This document shows positions 43,101 to 53,033 of a DNA stretch of 64,000 nucleotides, piece by piece (position 1 is the first letter of the stretch; every line of letters begins with the position of its first letter). Source of the stretch: Diaphorobacter nitroreducens (GTDB lineage: Bacteria > Pseudomonadota > Gammaproteobacteria > Burkholderiales > Burkholderiaceae_C). Made by a program: the position numbers and the translations under genes. The stretch is taken from NCBI GenBank assembly GCA_003755025.1, contig RJVL01000004.1, positions 248,001-312,000 of the forward strand. Reading direction: 5' to 3'. The notes beneath the pieces are model-generated. The model did no database searches, was not told the DNA's origin, and was given only the letters and a program-made list of their open reading frames with translations.

Positions 43101-44702
43101 ATGAATCCCTCACCCTCTTCTGCCCCCGCCACCGGCGCGCCGCGGCTGCAGCTGACGGGCATCACCAAGCGATACCCGGCCGTGGTGGCCAACGATGGCG
43201 TATCGCTCACGGTGCAGCCCGGCGAGGTGCATGCGGTGCTGGGCGAGAACGGCGCCGGCAAGTCCACGCTGATGAAGATCATCTACGGCGCCGTGAAGCC
43301 CGACGAGGGCCAGATGCTGTTCGACGGCCGCCCGGTGCAGGTGCGCAATCCGCAGGAGGCGCGCCAGCTGGGCATTGCCATGGTGTTCCAGCATTTCAGC
43401 CTGTTCGACACCCTGACCGTGGCCGAGAACGTCTGGCTGGGCCAGGACAAGAGCGTGCCGCTGGCCGAGGTGGAGCGCCGCATCCGTGCCACGGCCTCCG
43501 AGTACGGCCTGGGTATCGACCCACTGCGGCCCGTGCACACGCTCTCCGTGGGCGAGATGCAGCGCGTGGAGATCATCCGCGCGCTGCTTACGTCCCCGAA
43601 GCTGCTGATCCTGGACGAACCCACCTCGGTGCTCACGCCGCAGGCGGTGGACAAGCTCTTCGTGGTACTCAAGCAATTGGCCAGCGAGGGCTGCAGCATC
43701 CTGTACATCAGCCACAAGCTGCATGAAATCCGCGCGCTGTGCACGGCCTGCACGGTGATGCGCGGCGGGGTGGTCACCGGCATGTGCGACCCTTCGCAGG
43801 AGTCCAACGCGTCGCTGTCGCGCATGATGATCGGCGCCGAGCCGCCGGCCCTGGCGCACCGTGAGGTGACCACGGGCGGGGTGGTGCTGCGCGCCAGTTC
43901 CTTGAGCCTGCCGGCGGCCGACCCCTTCGGCGTGCCGCTCATCGACATCGACCTGGAGGTGCGTGCGGGCGAGGTGGTGGGCATTGCCGGCATCTCGGGC
44001 AATGGGCAGAAAGAGTTGCTCTACGCCCTGTCGGGCGAGGACCAGCGCGCCGCGCCCGCCATGGTGCAGGTGGCGGGGCCGCAGGGGCTGGTGCCCGTCG
44101 GCCGCATGAACCCGCGCCAGCGCCGCGCGCTGGGCCTGCACTTCGTGCCCGAAGAGCGCCTGGGCCGCGGCGCCGTGCCCAGCATGGGGCTGGCGCACAA
44201 CCTGCTGCTGACCCGCACCGATGCGGTGGGCGCTTTCGGCTGGCTGCGCATGGGGCAACTGCAGGCGCAGGCGCGCGCCATCATCGCGCGCTTTCAGGTC
44301 AAGGCGGGCGGGCCGAATGCGGCGGCCAAGTCGCTGTCGGGCGGCAACCTGCAGAAATTCATCGTGGGGCGCGAGATCGACGCCGGCCCGCGTCTGCTCA
44401 TCGTCTCGCAGCCCACCTGGGGCGTGGACGTGGGCGCGGCCGCGCAGATCCGCGGCGAGATATTGAAGCTGCGCGACCAGGGCTGTGCCGTGCTGGTGCT
44501 CAGCGAGGAGTTGGACGAATTGTTCGAAATCTGTGACCGGCTGCACGTGTTGGCCAAGGGGCATCTGTCGCCGTCCGTGCCACGCGCCGAGGCGACGGTG
44601 GAGCGCATCGGCGAATGGATGAGCGGCCTGTGGCACGCCGAGGTGCAGGCGCACCTGCGCGCGACCAGCGCACCCGAGGAGGCCGGCCATGCTCAAGCTT
44701 GA
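43101..44702 (+). CDS. Nucleoside-type ABC importer ATP-binding protein (double ATPase)
   Basis: A 533-residue protein with two fused ABC domains, as in NupA and the sugar RbsA group. The first has Walker A GENGAGKSTLMK, signature LSVGEMQRVEI and Walker B LLILDEPTSVL. The second has a relaxed Walker A (GISGNGQKELL, no Lys) and signature LSGGNLQKFIVGREI, the usual asymmetry. It drives uptake of purine nucleosides or bases together with two permeases and BMP-type lipoproteins in this operon. ATG at 43101 chosen; a longer frame to 42984 runs into the repeat. Confidence 0.87.
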   Translation: MNPSPSSAPATGAPRLQLTGITKRYPAVVANDGVSLTVQPGEVHAVLGENGAGKSTLMKIIYGAVKPDEGQMLFDGRPVQVRNPQEARQLGIAMVFQHFSLFDTLTVAENVWLGQDKSVPLAEVERRIRATASEYGLGIDPLRPVHTLSVGEMQRVEIIRALLTSPKLLILDEPTSVLTPQAVDKLFVVLKQLASEGCSILYISHKLHEIRALCTACTVMRGGVVTGMCDPSQESNASLSRMMIGAEPPALAHREVTTGGVVLRASSLSLPAADPFGVPLIDIDLEVRAGEVVGIAGISGNGQKELLYALSGEDQRAAPAMVQVAGPQGLVPVGRMNPRQRRALGLHFVPEERLGRGAVPSMGLAHNLLLTRTDAVGAFGWLRMGQLQAQARAIIARFQVKAGGPNAAAKSLSGGNLQKFIVGREIDAGPRLLIVSQPTWGVDVGAAAQIRGEILKLRDQGCAVLVLSEELDELFEICDRLHVLAKGHLSPSVPRAEATVERIGEWMSGLWHAEVQAHLRATSAPEEAGHAQA

Positions 44703-45762
44703 GGCGCGCCCCGAGGCGTCGCGCCTGTTCGTTTTTGGCTCGCCGCTGCTTGCGCTGGCGATCACGGTGCTGATCGGCGTACTGCTGTTTGCGGCCCTGG
44801 GCAAGGACCCGGTGCGCGGGCTGCAGGTGTTCTTCTGGGAGCCCATCAAGTCGCCCTATGCGTTGGGCGAATTGGCGGTGAAAGCCACCCCGTTGCTGCT
44901 CATCGCGCTGGGACTGGCAGTGTGTTTTCGCTCCAATGTCTGGAACATTGGCGCGGAGGGGCAGTTCGTGATCGGCGCCGTGGCTGCGGGCGGCGTGGCA
45001 CTGCTGGCCGACAAGGCCACCGGTCCGTGGATCGTGCCTGCCATCCTGGTTGCCGGAGTGCTGGGAGGCATGGCGTGGGCGGGCATCACGGCGCTGCTGC
45101 GCGACCGCTTCAATGCCAACGAGATCCTGGTCAGCCTGATGCTGGTGTACGTGGCGACGCTGGCGCTGGGCTATCTGGTGTACGGCCCCTGGAAGGACCC
45201 GATGGGCTTCAACTTCCCGCAGACCAAGATGTTCGAGCCCGTCACGCAGATGCCCAAGCTGTTCACGGGGTCGCGCGTGACCATCGGGCTGCCGCTGGCG
45301 CTGCTGGGTGCGGCGCTGCTGTGGGTGTTTCTGTTCCGCATGCGCGCGGGCTTCGCGCTGCAGGTGGGCGGGCTGGCGCCGGCGGCGGCGCGCTACGCGG
45401 GCTTTTCGTCGCGGCGCGCGCTGTGGACGGCGCTGCTGATCTCCGGCGGCCTGGCGGGCCTGGCGGGGGCGCTGGAAGTGGCCGGACCCATCGGCCAGCT
45501 CACGCCGTATGTCCCGGCGGGCTATGGCTTTGCGGCCATCATCGTGGCCTTCGTAGGGCGGCTGCATCCGGTGGGCATGGTGCTGTCGGCGCTGCTGATG
45601 AGCATGTTCTACATCGGCGGCGAACTGGCGCAGTCGCGCATGGGGTTGCCAAAGTCGCTCACGGGCGTGTTCCAGGGCCTGCTGCTGTTCACGCTGCTGG
45701 CGTGTGACACCTTGATTGCCTACCGCGTGCGGTGGGTGGGTGCCAGGGGAGGGCGCGCGTGA
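44689..45762 (+). CDS. Nucleoside-type ABC importer permease 1
   Basis: A 357-residue inner-membrane permease of the branched-chain/nucleoside type. Family segments are KATPLLLIALGLAVCFRSNVWNIGAEGQF (read in two parts: the RSNVWNIGAEGQ loop is diagnostic) and SGGLAGLAGALEVAGPIG. The start lies inside the end of the ATPase gene by 14 bp, and the stop overlaps the next start (TGATG). Confidence 0.87.
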   Translation: MLKLEARPEASRLFVFGSPLLALAITVLIGVLLFAALGKDPVRGLQVFFWEPIKSPYALGELAVKATPLLLIALGLAVCFRSNVWNIGAEGQFVIGAVAAGGVALLADKATGPWIVPAILVAGVLGGMAWAGITALLRDRFNANEILVSLMLVYVATLALGYLVYGPWKDPMGFNFPQTKMFEPVTQMPKLFTGSRVTIGLPLALLGAALLWVFLFRMRAGFALQVGGLAPAAARYAGFSSRRALWTALLISGGLAGLAGALEVAGPIGQLTPYVPAGYGFAAIIVAFVGRLHPVGMVLSALLMSMFYIGGELAQSRMGLPKSLTGVFQGLLLFTLLACDTLIAYRVRWVGARGGRA

Positions 45763-46682
45763 TGGAATCGTACGCATTGCTGCTGGGCAGCACGCTGAGC
45801 GCCGGCACGGTGCTGGCCATCGCCGCGCTGGGCCTGCTGATCAACGAGAAGGCCGGCATCGTCAACCTGGGGGCCGAGGGCATGATGCTGTGCGCGGCCA
45901 TCGCCGCGTTTGCCACCGTGGTGCACACGGGCAGCTTCACGCTGGGGCTGCTCGCGGGCATGGCGGCCGGCGCGGTGCTGGCGGCGCTGTTCGGCGTGCT
46001 GGTGATCTGGTTCAACACCAACCAGTACGCCACCGGCCTGGCCCTGAGCCTGTTTGGCGTGGGCTTCTCGGCCTTCGTGGGCATCGGCTATGTGCAGGCC
46101 AAGCTGCCGGACACGCCCAAGTTCGCCTGGCCGGTGTTGGGCGATCTGCCGGTGGTGGGCCAGGCGCTGTTCAGGCTGCACCCGCTGGTCTATCTGACCG
46201 TGGTGCTGGTGGCGCTCATGGTGTGGTTCCTCTACCGCACGCGCGCCGGCCTGGTGCTGCGCTCGGTCGGCGAGTCGCCCGAATCCGCCCACGCGCTGGG
46301 CTACCCCGTGCGCGGCATTCGCCTGGGAGCCGTGGCGGCGGGCGGTGCGCTGTGCGGGCTGGCGGGCGCCTACATCTCCACCGTGTATACGCCGCTGTGG
46401 GTGGAGGGCATGGTGGCCGGGCGCGGCTGGATCGCGCTGGCGCTGACCACTTTCGCCACCTGGCGGCCCGCGCGCGTGCTGCTGGGCGCCTACCTGTTCG
46501 GCGGCGTGACCATGCTGCAGTTCCACCTGCAGGCCACGGGCGTGCAGGTGGCCAGCCAGTTGCTGTCCATGCTGCCCTACGTGGCGACCATCGTGGTGCT
46601 GGTCCTCATTTCGCGCAACCCGGCCTGGATTCGTGCGAACATGCCGGCCGCGCTCGGAAAGCCGTTCCATCCGGGCAGCTGA
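45762..46682 (+). CDS. Nucleoside-type ABC importer permease 2
   Basis: A 306-residue partner permease. It shows INEKAGIVNLGAEGMMLCAA, RSVGESPESAHALGYPV (ATPase contact) and the repeated Gly-Ala helices of the family. The ATG at 45762 shares a base with the upstream stop; the longer frame to 45732 is not needed. It completes the membrane part of the importer. Confidence 0.87.
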   Translation: MESYALLLGSTLSAGTVLAIAALGLLINEKAGIVNLGAEGMMLCAAIAAFATVVHTGSFTLGLLAGMAAGAVLAALFGVLVIWFNTNQYATGLALSLFGVGFSAFVGIGYVQAKLPDTPKFAWPVLGDLPVVGQALFRLHPLVYLTVVLVALMVWFLYRTRAGLVLRSVGESPESAHALGYPVRGIRLGAVAAGGALCGLAGAYISTVYTPLWVEGMVAGRGWIALALTTFATWRPARVLLGAYLFGGVTMLQFHLQATGVQVASQLLSMLPYVATIVVLVLISRNPAWIRANMPAALGKPFHPGS

Positions 46683-46712
46683 CCCCGTTTTCCATCCATA
46701 AAACCCATCGCA

Positions 46713-47861
46713 ATGAACGTACTGAACAAACGATCCCTTTTAAAGGCTGTGGCCCTGTCGGCTGTGGCCCTCGCCACGCTGGCGGCCTGCGGCAAGAAGG
46801 AAGAGGCGCCTGCCGCCGCACTGGCACCGGCCGCCGCCCCCGCGGCCGACAAGCTGAAGATCGGTTTCATGTACGTGAGCCCCATCGGCGATGGCGGCTG
46901 GACCTACCAGCATGAGCTGGGCCGCAAGGCGATCCAGGAGAAGTTCGGCGACCGCATCGAGACCTCGTTCGTCGAGAGCGTGCCCGAGAGCGCCGACGCC
47001 GAGCGCGTGATGCGCGACATGGCAGGCCAGGGCAACAAGCTGATCTTTGCCACGAGCTTCGGCTACCAGGAGTTCGTGCAGAAAGTTGCGGCCGACCTGA
47101 AGGACGTGAAGTTCGAGCACGCCACTGGCTACAAACAGGCCGACAACGTCGCCACCTACGACACCAAGACCTTCGAAGGCGCGTACCTCGCGGGCATCGT
47201 GGCGGGCGGCATGAGCAAGACCAAGACCGTGGGGGTGGTGGCCTCGGTGCCGATCCCCGAAGTGGTGCGCAACATCAACAGCTTCGTGCTGGGCGCGCAG
47301 AGCGTGGACCCGTCGATCAAGGCCAAGGTGGTGTGGGTCAATGAATGGTTCAGCCCGCCCAAGGAGGCAGAGGCCGCCGCATCGTTGCTCAACGGCGGCG
47401 TGGACGTGATGTACCAGAACACCAACTCGCCGGCCGTGCTCAAGGCGGCAGAGGAGCGCGGCGCGCGCGCCTTCGGCAAGGACGGCGACATGAGCGCCTA
47501 TGCGCCCAAGGCGCACCTGGGCTCGGCTGTGATCGACTGGACGCCCTACTACACCAAGGTGGTCGAGGACACGCTGGCCGGCAAGTGGCAGGGCGGCGCG
47601 CACTGGTGGGGTGTGAAGGAGGGGGCGATCGACCTCTTGAAGATTGCTGACGACGTGCCGCAGGAGATCAAGGACCGCGTGGCCAAGGCCAAGGCAGGCA
47701 TGCAGGACGGCAGCTTTGCCGTCTGGACCGGCCCCATCAAGGACAACGCTGGCAAGGAAGTGCTGGCCGCCGGCACGGTGGGCGACCTGAAGTTCCTCTC
47801 CGGCATCAATTTCTACGTGGCCGGCGTGGAGGGCAAGGTGCCCGGCACCGACGGCAAGTGA
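46713..47861 (+). CDS. BMP-family substrate-binding lipoprotein, first copy
   Basis: A 382-residue receptor of the BMP/PnrA family, whose studied members bind purine nucleosides. A lipobox LAAC gives an anchored protein with a Lys/Glu/Ala-rich tether. Mature marks are IGFMYVSPIGDGGWTYQHELG, MAGQGNKLIFATSFGY and ALEHATGY-type FEHATGYKQADN. Pairing with xdhAB and add supports a purine ligand. A terminator hairpin follows, so this copy may be made at a higher level than the second. Confidence 0.87.
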   Translation: MNVLNKRSLLKAVALSAVALATLAACGKKEEAPAAALAPAAAPAADKLKIGFMYVSPIGDGGWTYQHELGRKAIQEKFGDRIETSFVESVPESADAERVMRDMAGQGNKLIFATSFGYQEFVQKVAADLKDVKFEHATGYKQADNVATYDTKTFEGAYLAGIVAGGMSKTKTVGVVASVPIPEVVRNINSFVLGAQSVDPSIKAKVVWVNEWFSPPKEAEAAASLLNGGVDVMYQNTNSPAVLKAAEERGARAFGKDGDMSAYAPKAHLGSAVIDWTPYYTKVVEDTLAGKWQGGAHWWGVKEGAIDLLKIADDVPQEIKDRVAKAKAGMQDGSFAVWTGPIKDNAGKEVLAAGTVGDLKFLSGINFYVAGVEGKVPGTDGK

Positions 47862-47869
47862 CAAACACG

Positions 47870-47899
47870 GGCGCGCCCCTCAAGATGGGCGCGCCTTTT
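47870..47899 (+). terminator. Terminator-like hairpin between the two BMP lipoprotein genes
   Basis: GGCGCGCCC-loop of 8-GGGCGCGCC followed by TTTT, 9 bp after the first BMP gene. It is probably a partial terminator because the second gene follows with only 84 bp between the two. Confidence 0.8.
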
Positions 47900-47945
47900 G
47901 CTTTGAAACCTGGGTCCGCTTTCACATTCCGACGAAAGAAAAACC

Positions 47946-49100
47946 ATGACTGATCTGCGCAAACGTTCCCTGTTCCAGATGGCTGCACTGACGGCCGTCG
48001 CCGCCACCGCTTTGGTGGCCTGCGGCAAGAAGGAGGAGCCGGCTCCGGCGGCCCCCGCGCCGGCTGCGGCACCAGCGGCTGCGGCCGGCCCGCTGAAGAT
48101 CGCCTTCGCTTACGTGGGACCTGTGGGCGATGGCGGCTGGTCCTACGCGCATGACCAGGCGCGCAAGAAGCTGGAGGCCGAGTTCGGCGACAAGATCCAG
48201 ACGTCGTACGTGGAAAGCGTGCCCGAAGGCCCAGACGCCGAGCGCGTGCTGCGCGACATGGTCACGCAGGGCAACAAGCTGATCTTCGGCACCACGTTCG
48301 GCTACATGGACGTGATCCAGAAGCTGGGCGCCGAGTTCAAGGACGTGAAGTTCGAGCACGCCACCGGCTACAAGACCAGCGACAACACGCGCATCTACGA
48401 CAGCCGCACCTACGAGGGCGCGTACCTCGCGGGCATCATCGCGGGCGCCATGACCAAGACCAATACGCTGGGCGTGGTGGGCTCGGTGCCGATTCCCGAG
48501 GTGATCCGCAACATCAACAGCTTCACGCTGGGCGCGCAGAGCGTGAACCCGCAGATCAAGACCAAGGTGGTTTGGGTCAACGAGTGGTTCAGCCCGCCGA
48601 AGGAGACCGAAGCCGCTACTTCGCTGATCAATGGCGGCGCCGACGTGCTGTTCCAGAACACCGACTCGCCCGCCGTTCTCAAGACCGCCCAGGAAAAGGG
48701 CAAGCGCGCCTTCGGCTGGGACAGCGACATGACAGCGTACGGCCCCAAGGCCCACCTGGCGTCGGCCGTCATCAACTGGGCTCCGTACTACACCAAGGCC
48801 ACCAAGGACGTGCTGGAAGGCACCTGGACCACCGGCCAGCACTGGTGGGGTGTGAAGGAAGGCGCGATCGACCTCGTCTCCATCGCCGAGGACGTGCCCG
48901 CCGAGGCCAAGGCCAAGGTCGATGCGGCCAAGAACGGCCTGAAGGATGGCAGCTTCGTGATCTGGAAGGGCCCCATCGTGGACAACGCGGGCAAGACCGT
49001 CCTCGACCAGGGCGCAGTGGCTGATGACAAATTCCTCACCAGCATCAGCTTCTACGTCAAGGGCGTGGAGGGCCAGGTGCCCGGCGGCGACAAGAAATAA
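47946..49100 (+). CDS. BMP-family substrate-binding lipoprotein, second copy
   Basis: A 384-residue paralogue of the preceding protein with lipobox LVAC and a longer Pro/Ala tether. The core is closely conserved (FAYVGPVGDGGWSYAHDQAR, WVNEWFSPPKETEAA, HWWGVKEGAIDLV), with changes near the pocket such as WDSDMTAYGPKAH for KDGDMSAYAPKAH. The pair arose by tandem duplication. Both may feed one permease with different affinities or ligands. A strong terminator follows. Confidence 0.87.
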   Translation: MTDLRKRSLFQMAALTAVAATALVACGKKEEPAPAAPAPAAAPAAAAGPLKIAFAYVGPVGDGGWSYAHDQARKKLEAEFGDKIQTSYVESVPEGPDAERVLRDMVTQGNKLIFGTTFGYMDVIQKLGAEFKDVKFEHATGYKTSDNTRIYDSRTYEGAYLAGIIAGAMTKTNTLGVVGSVPIPEVIRNINSFTLGAQSVNPQIKTKVVWVNEWFSPPKETEAATSLINGGADVLFQNTDSPAVLKTAQEKGKRAFGWDSDMTAYGPKAHLASAVINWAPYYTKATKDVLEGTWTTGQHWWGVKEGAIDLVSIAEDVPAEAKAKVDAAKNGLKDGSFVIWKGPIVDNAGKTVLDQGAVADDKFLTSISFYVKGVEGQVPGGDKK

Positions 49101-49157
49101 GCGGCCATTGCCGCACCAGGCGGCTTTCTTTGCGGAGATCGTCCGCCCGGTACAACG

Positions 49158-49182
49158 AGCCACCCTTCGGGGTGGCTTTTTT
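49158..49182 (+). terminator. Rho-independent terminator of the nucleoside importer operon
   Basis: AGCCACCC-TTCG-GGGTGGCT with a stable UUCG loop and six T, 57 bp after the second BMP gene. Confidence 0.92.
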
Positions 49183-49304
49183 GTCGGTATGGCCATGCCC
49201 GCCGTTGCGGGCCGGGAGGTGTTGCACATGGGCGCCGACAAGGCATCATCGCCCTACCGCCGCGATGTCCCGTAGGTTGCGGCCTCATTTTTTGGAGCCT
49301 GCCG

Positions 49305-50357
49305 ATGTTCAAGGTCCCGCCCATTCCCGCCGAACGCCTGCCCGGCCTGCTGAGGGCCATGCCCAAGGCCGAACTGCACATCCACATCGAGGGCTCGCTC
49401 GAGCCCGAGATGATCTTCGCGCTGGCACAACGCAACGGTGTGCCGCTGCCCTACGCCAGCGTGGAAGAACTGCGCCGTGCCTACGCCTTCACCGATCTGC
49501 AGAGCTTCCTGGACATCTATTACGCAGGCGCCAGCGTGCTGCTGCATGAGCAGGATTTTTACGATATGGCCCGCGCCTATCTTGCGCGAGCAGCTATGGA
49601 TAACGTAGCGCATGCGGAAATCTTCTTCGACCCGCAGACGCACACCGCGCGGGGCGTGCACATCGAGACCGTGATCAACGGGCTGCACCGTGCCTGCGCG
49701 GACGCGCGCAGCAGCCACGGCCTGTCTGCGTCGCTCATCCTGTGCTTTCTGCGGCACCTGAGCGAGGAGGATGCCCTCGCCACGCTGGAGCAGGCCCTGC
49801 CGCTGCTGGACCGCATCGTCGGCGTGGGGCTGGACAGTAGCGAGCGAGGCCACCCGCCCGAGAAGTTCGCCCGTGTGTTCGAGCGCTGCCGCGCCCTGGG
49901 TCTGCATGTGGTGGCCCATGCGGGTGAAGAGGGTCCGCCGGCCTATATTTGGAGCGCGCTGGACGTGCTGCAGGCCGAGCGTATCGACCACGGCGTGCAG
50001 GCCGTTCACGACCCAGCGCTGATGCGCCGACTGGCCGATGAGCGCATACCGCTCACCGTGTGCCCCTTGTCCAACCTGAAGCTGTGCGTGTTCCCGCGCC
50101 TGGCCGATCACAACCTGCTGCAGCTGCTGGAGGCGGGGCTGGCGGTGACCGTGAACTCCGACGATCCCGCGTACTTCGGCGGTTACGTCAACGACAACTT
50201 CACGCAGCTCTTCGCGGCGGTGCCGGCGCTCACGGCGCGCCATGCCTACCAGTTGGCCTGGAACAGCTTCGAGGCCAGCTTTGCCGCCGAAGCCGACAAG
50301 CGCGCATGGCACCACCGGCTCAAGGAGTGCTTCGAGCAGTTCACGGAGAACGACTGA
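49305..50357 (+). CDS. add: Adenosine deaminase
   Basis: A 350-residue cytosolic enzyme that turns adenosine to inosine, or possibly adenine to hypoxanthine. Zinc ligands are in [29 protein letters not shown] and in [11 protein letters not shown], and the catalytic Glu is in the HAGEE motif. The 350-residue length and [20 protein letters not shown] fit the bacterial adenosine/adenine deaminase group, where adenine deaminases also belong. GGAG precedes the ATG. Located after the purine importer and xdhAB, it feeds purines toward xanthine. Confidence 0.85.
   Translation: MFKVPPIPAERLPGLLRAMPKAELHIHIEGSLEPEMIFALAQRNGVPLPYASVEELRRAYAFTDLQSFLDIYYAGASVLLHEQDFYDMARAYLARAAMDNVAHAEIFFDPQTHTARGVHIETVINGLHRACADARSSHGLSASLILCFLRHLSEEDALATLEQALPLLDRIVGVGLDSSERGHPPEKFARVFERCRALGLHVVAHAGEEGPPAYIWSALDVLQAERIDHGVQAVHDPALMRRLADERIPLTVCPLSNLKLCVFPRLADHNLLQLLEAGLAVTVNSDDPAYFGGYVNDNFTQLFAAVPALTARHAYQLAWNSFEASFAAEADKRAWHHRLKECFEQFTEND
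49564..49615 (-). repeat. Possible degenerate repeat copy inside add
   Basis: On the minus strand: ACGTTATCCATAGCTGCTCG, CGCAAGATAGGCGCGGGCC. The protein sequence here is normal for the family, so this may be chance or gene conversion; the local codons GCA GCT and GTA are unusual for this GC-rich gene. Confidence 0.3.
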
Positions 50358-50480
50358 GGCACCGCGGGGCGTGTCGCTCGCGCGCAGCCGGGTGCTAGGC
50401 ATTCCGCTGCGTTGCGTCTATCCTGCGTTGGCCCGGGCCGGGGGACCGGCAGGGGTGCACCACAACAAAGGAGACAACGC

Positions 50481-52925
50481 ATGCAAGAGAGAGTGACTCG
50501 TGCTGCGGCGCCACGCGCGCTGTTGGCGACGGCGGTCCTGGCCCTGCTGGCCGGCTGCGGGGGCAACGACGATGCGGACGACGCGCCGCTGGCGTACCAG
50601 GCGGAGATCCGCCGCACCGCGATGGGCGTGCCGCACATCAAGGCCTCCAACTGGGCCGGCGGTGGCTTCGGTATGGGGTATGTCCAGGCGCAGGACAACC
50701 TGTGCACGCTGGCGGATGCCTTCCTCACCTACCGGGGCGAGCGCTCGCGCTACTTTGGCGGCAGCGCACAGCTGGTCTACAACAGCACCATCGGACGCCC
50801 GCGCAACATCGACTCGGACTTCTTCCACCGCCATGTGATCTCCGCCGACGTGGTGCAGAAGATGGCCGCGGCGCAGCCCGAGAATCTGCGGCAGATGGTC
50901 GAGGGCTTCGTGGCCGGTTACAACCAGTACGTGGACGTTGCCAAGAAAGGGACGGCCCACGCCGCCTGCCGCAGCGAGGCATGGGTGCAGCCCATCACGC
51001 AGGAGGACGTCTGGCGCCGCATGTACGCGGCCAACCTGGCGGGGGGGTACAGCAATTTCGTGGAGGCCATCGCCAATGCCGTCGCCCCTGCCGCAGCCAA
51101 GGCCGGCGCGGCGCAAGACGCGCAGACCGCCCCCTCCCTGGACCAGCGCCTGACCACACCTCCCGCCCTGCAGGTGGGCGGTGACGCGGGCATCGGCAGC
51201 AACATGTATGGCTTTGCGCCGGCGGCCACGGGCGAGTCCAGCGGCGTGATGTTCGGCAACCCCCACTGGTACTGGAAGGGGCCGGACCGGTTCTACCAGG
51301 CCCAGGTCACGATCGCCAATCAGGTGAACGTCAGCGGCGTCGGATTCCTGGGCGTGCCGCTGGTGCTGATCGGCTTCAACGACAACGTCGCCTGGAGCCA
51401 CACGGTCTCCACGGCGCGGCGCTTCGGCTTCTTCCAGCTGCAGTTGCAGTCGGGTGACCCCACCACCTACCTGCGTGACGGCCAGCCGGTCAAGATGGCG
51501 CCGCGCAGCATCACCGTGTCCAGCCGCAATGCCGACGGCACGTTGAGCGATGTGACGCGCACGCTGTACACCTCCGAGTACGGGCCGTTGGTCAACCTGG
51601 CGGGGCTCAACCCCGCTCTGGCCTGGAGCCAGAGTACGGCCTTCGCCATCCGTGACATCAACGGCGAGAACTTCCGCACCTTCCGCAACTGGATGCGCTG
51701 GAACCAGGCGCGTTCGCTGGAAGAGTTCATGGCCATCCAGAAGGAAGAGTCCGCGATTCCATGGGTCAACACGGTGGCCATGGGGCGTGGCAGCGCGCGG
51801 GTCTGGTACGCGGACATCGGCGCGGTGCCCAACGTGTCGCCCGAGCAGGTGGCCGCGTGCACCACGCCGTTCGGCGCGGCCGTGGGCGCGGCGCTGCCCA
51901 ACGTGCCGTTCTTCGACGGCTCGCGCAGCGCCTGCGACTGGCAGACCGATGCGGACTCCAAGCAAAAGGGCGCCATCGGCCCGTCGCGCATGCCCAGCCT
52001 GTTGCGCGAGGACTATGTGGGCAACATGAACGACAGCTACTGGCTGTCCAACGCGAATGCCCCGCTCACGGGATACCCGGCCATCTTCGGTCCCGCGGGC
52101 ACGGCGGCGTTGACGCTGCGCACGCGCCTGGGCCACACCATGGCCCTGGAGCGGCTGGCCGGCACCGACGGCTACGCCGGCAACAAGGCCAGCGCCGCCA
52201 TCGTGCGCGACATGGTGCTGAACAGCCGCGTGTTCTCGGCCGAGCGGTTCAAGGACGAGATCCTGACGCTGATCTGCACGCCCTCGCAATGGATGGTGAA
52301 CGGTGCCACGGTGGACGCCACGCAGGCCTGCGCCACGCTGCGTGCGTGGGACAACCGCGGGAACAAGGAGTCCCGGGGCTCCCATCTGTGGGACGAGTTC
52401 TGGACCCGCGTGCCCACCACGGGGTTGTACTCGGTGCCCTTTGACGCGGCCGACCCGCTGAATACCCCGCGCGGGATCAACGTGGCCGCCGTGACCGCGC
52501 TGCGCCAGGCCATGGCCACGGCCATCAGCCGCGTGGGGCAGAGCGGGTTTGCGCTGGATGCACCGCGCGGCGAAGTGCTGTTTGCCACGAAGGGCGGTGC
52601 CAAATTGCCGCTGTACGGCGGCTGTGGCGGCGTGGGCTACTTCACCATCACCTGTTCCGAGAACGACATCACGGCGGGCGGCTACAGCATGGACGGGCAG
52701 CCGCATGGCAACTCATACATGCAGGTGGTGAGCTTCCCCTCCAGCGGCGTGCAGGCCCACACCTTCCTGACGTTCTCGCTGTCCGACGATCCGGCGTCGC
52801 CGCATTTTGGCGACTACACCAAGGCCTACAGCGCCAAGCAGTGGGTGCGCATGCCGTTCTCGGAGTCTGAGATCACGGGCCACCCGGACTACCGGACGAC
52901 CACCGTCTCCGCCAGCGCCAAGTAA
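50481..52925 (+). CDS. Exported penicillin/aculeacin-type acylase (Ntn hydrolase lipoprotein)
   Basis: An 814-residue precursor of the penicillin acylase superfamily. The N-terminus has a lipobox (LLAGC, then GGNDDADD), so it is probably lipid-anchored outside the cytoplasm. The alpha-chain shows RTAMGVPHIKASNW and GMGYVQAQDNLC; self-cleavage should occur before Ser240 in GIGSNMYGF, creating the N-terminal nucleophile of the beta-chain. GFNDNVAWSHT and the NDSYWLSN motif near the pocket are conserved. Substrates in the family include penicillins, cyclic lipopeptides and acyl-homoserine lactones. AAGGAG precedes the ATG. Neighbours give no hint. Confidence 0.87.
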   Translation: MQERVTRAAAPRALLATAVLALLAGCGGNDDADDAPLAYQAEIRRTAMGVPHIKASNWAGGGFGMGYVQAQDNLCTLADAFLTYRGERSRYFGGSAQLVYNSTIGRPRNIDSDFFHRHVISADVVQKMAAAQPENLRQMVEGFVAGYNQYVDVAKKGTAHAACRSEAWVQPITQEDVWRRMYAANLAGGYSNFVEAIANAVAPAAAKAGAAQDAQTAPSLDQRLTTPPALQVGGDAGIGSNMYGFAPAATGESSGVMFGNPHWYWKGPDRFYQAQVTIANQVNVSGVGFLGVPLVLIGFNDNVAWSHTVSTARRFGFFQLQLQSGDPTTYLRDGQPVKMAPRSITVSSRNADGTLSDVTRTLYTSEYGPLVNLAGLNPALAWSQSTAFAIRDINGENFRTFRNWMRWNQARSLEEFMAIQKEESAIPWVNTVAMGRGSARVWYADIGAVPNVSPEQVAACTTPFGAAVGAALPNVPFFDGSRSACDWQTDADSKQKGAIGPSRMPSLLREDYVGNMNDSYWLSNANAPLTGYPAIFGPAGTAALTLRTRLGHTMALERLAGTDGYAGNKASAAIVRDMVLNSRVFSAERFKDEILTLICTPSQWMVNGATVDATQACATLRAWDNRGNKESRGSHLWDEFWTRVPTTGLYSVPFDAADPLNTPRGINVAAVTALRQAMATAISRVGQSGFALDAPRGEVLFATKGGAKLPLYGGCGGVGYFTITCSENDITAGGYSMDGQPHGNSYMQVVSFPSSGVQAHTFLTFSLSDDPASPHFGDYTKAYSAKQWVRMPFSESEITGHPDYRTTTVSASAK

Positions 52926-52980
52926 CGGCGCGCAACGGCGCGCCGGTGCCATGCGCACCGGCCGGGACGACCCTCCGTGC

Positions 52981-53005
52981 AAAGGCCCCGCCATGCGGGG
53001 CCTTT
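52981..53005. terminator. Bidirectional terminator between the acylase and kynA
   Basis: AAAGGCCCCGC-CAT-GCGGGGCCTTT, a perfect 11-bp stem with T-runs on both strands, between convergent genes. Confidence 0.85.
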
Positions 53006-53033
53006 GTTCATGGAGCGGCGGGGAGGCGGCAGT

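Noticed and set aside
43223-43270. Second ATPase domain of the nucleoside importer lacking a Walker A Lys as a defect
   Set aside because: A relaxed second Walker A (GISGNGQKE) is normal in this double-ATPase family, unlike the LivF case.
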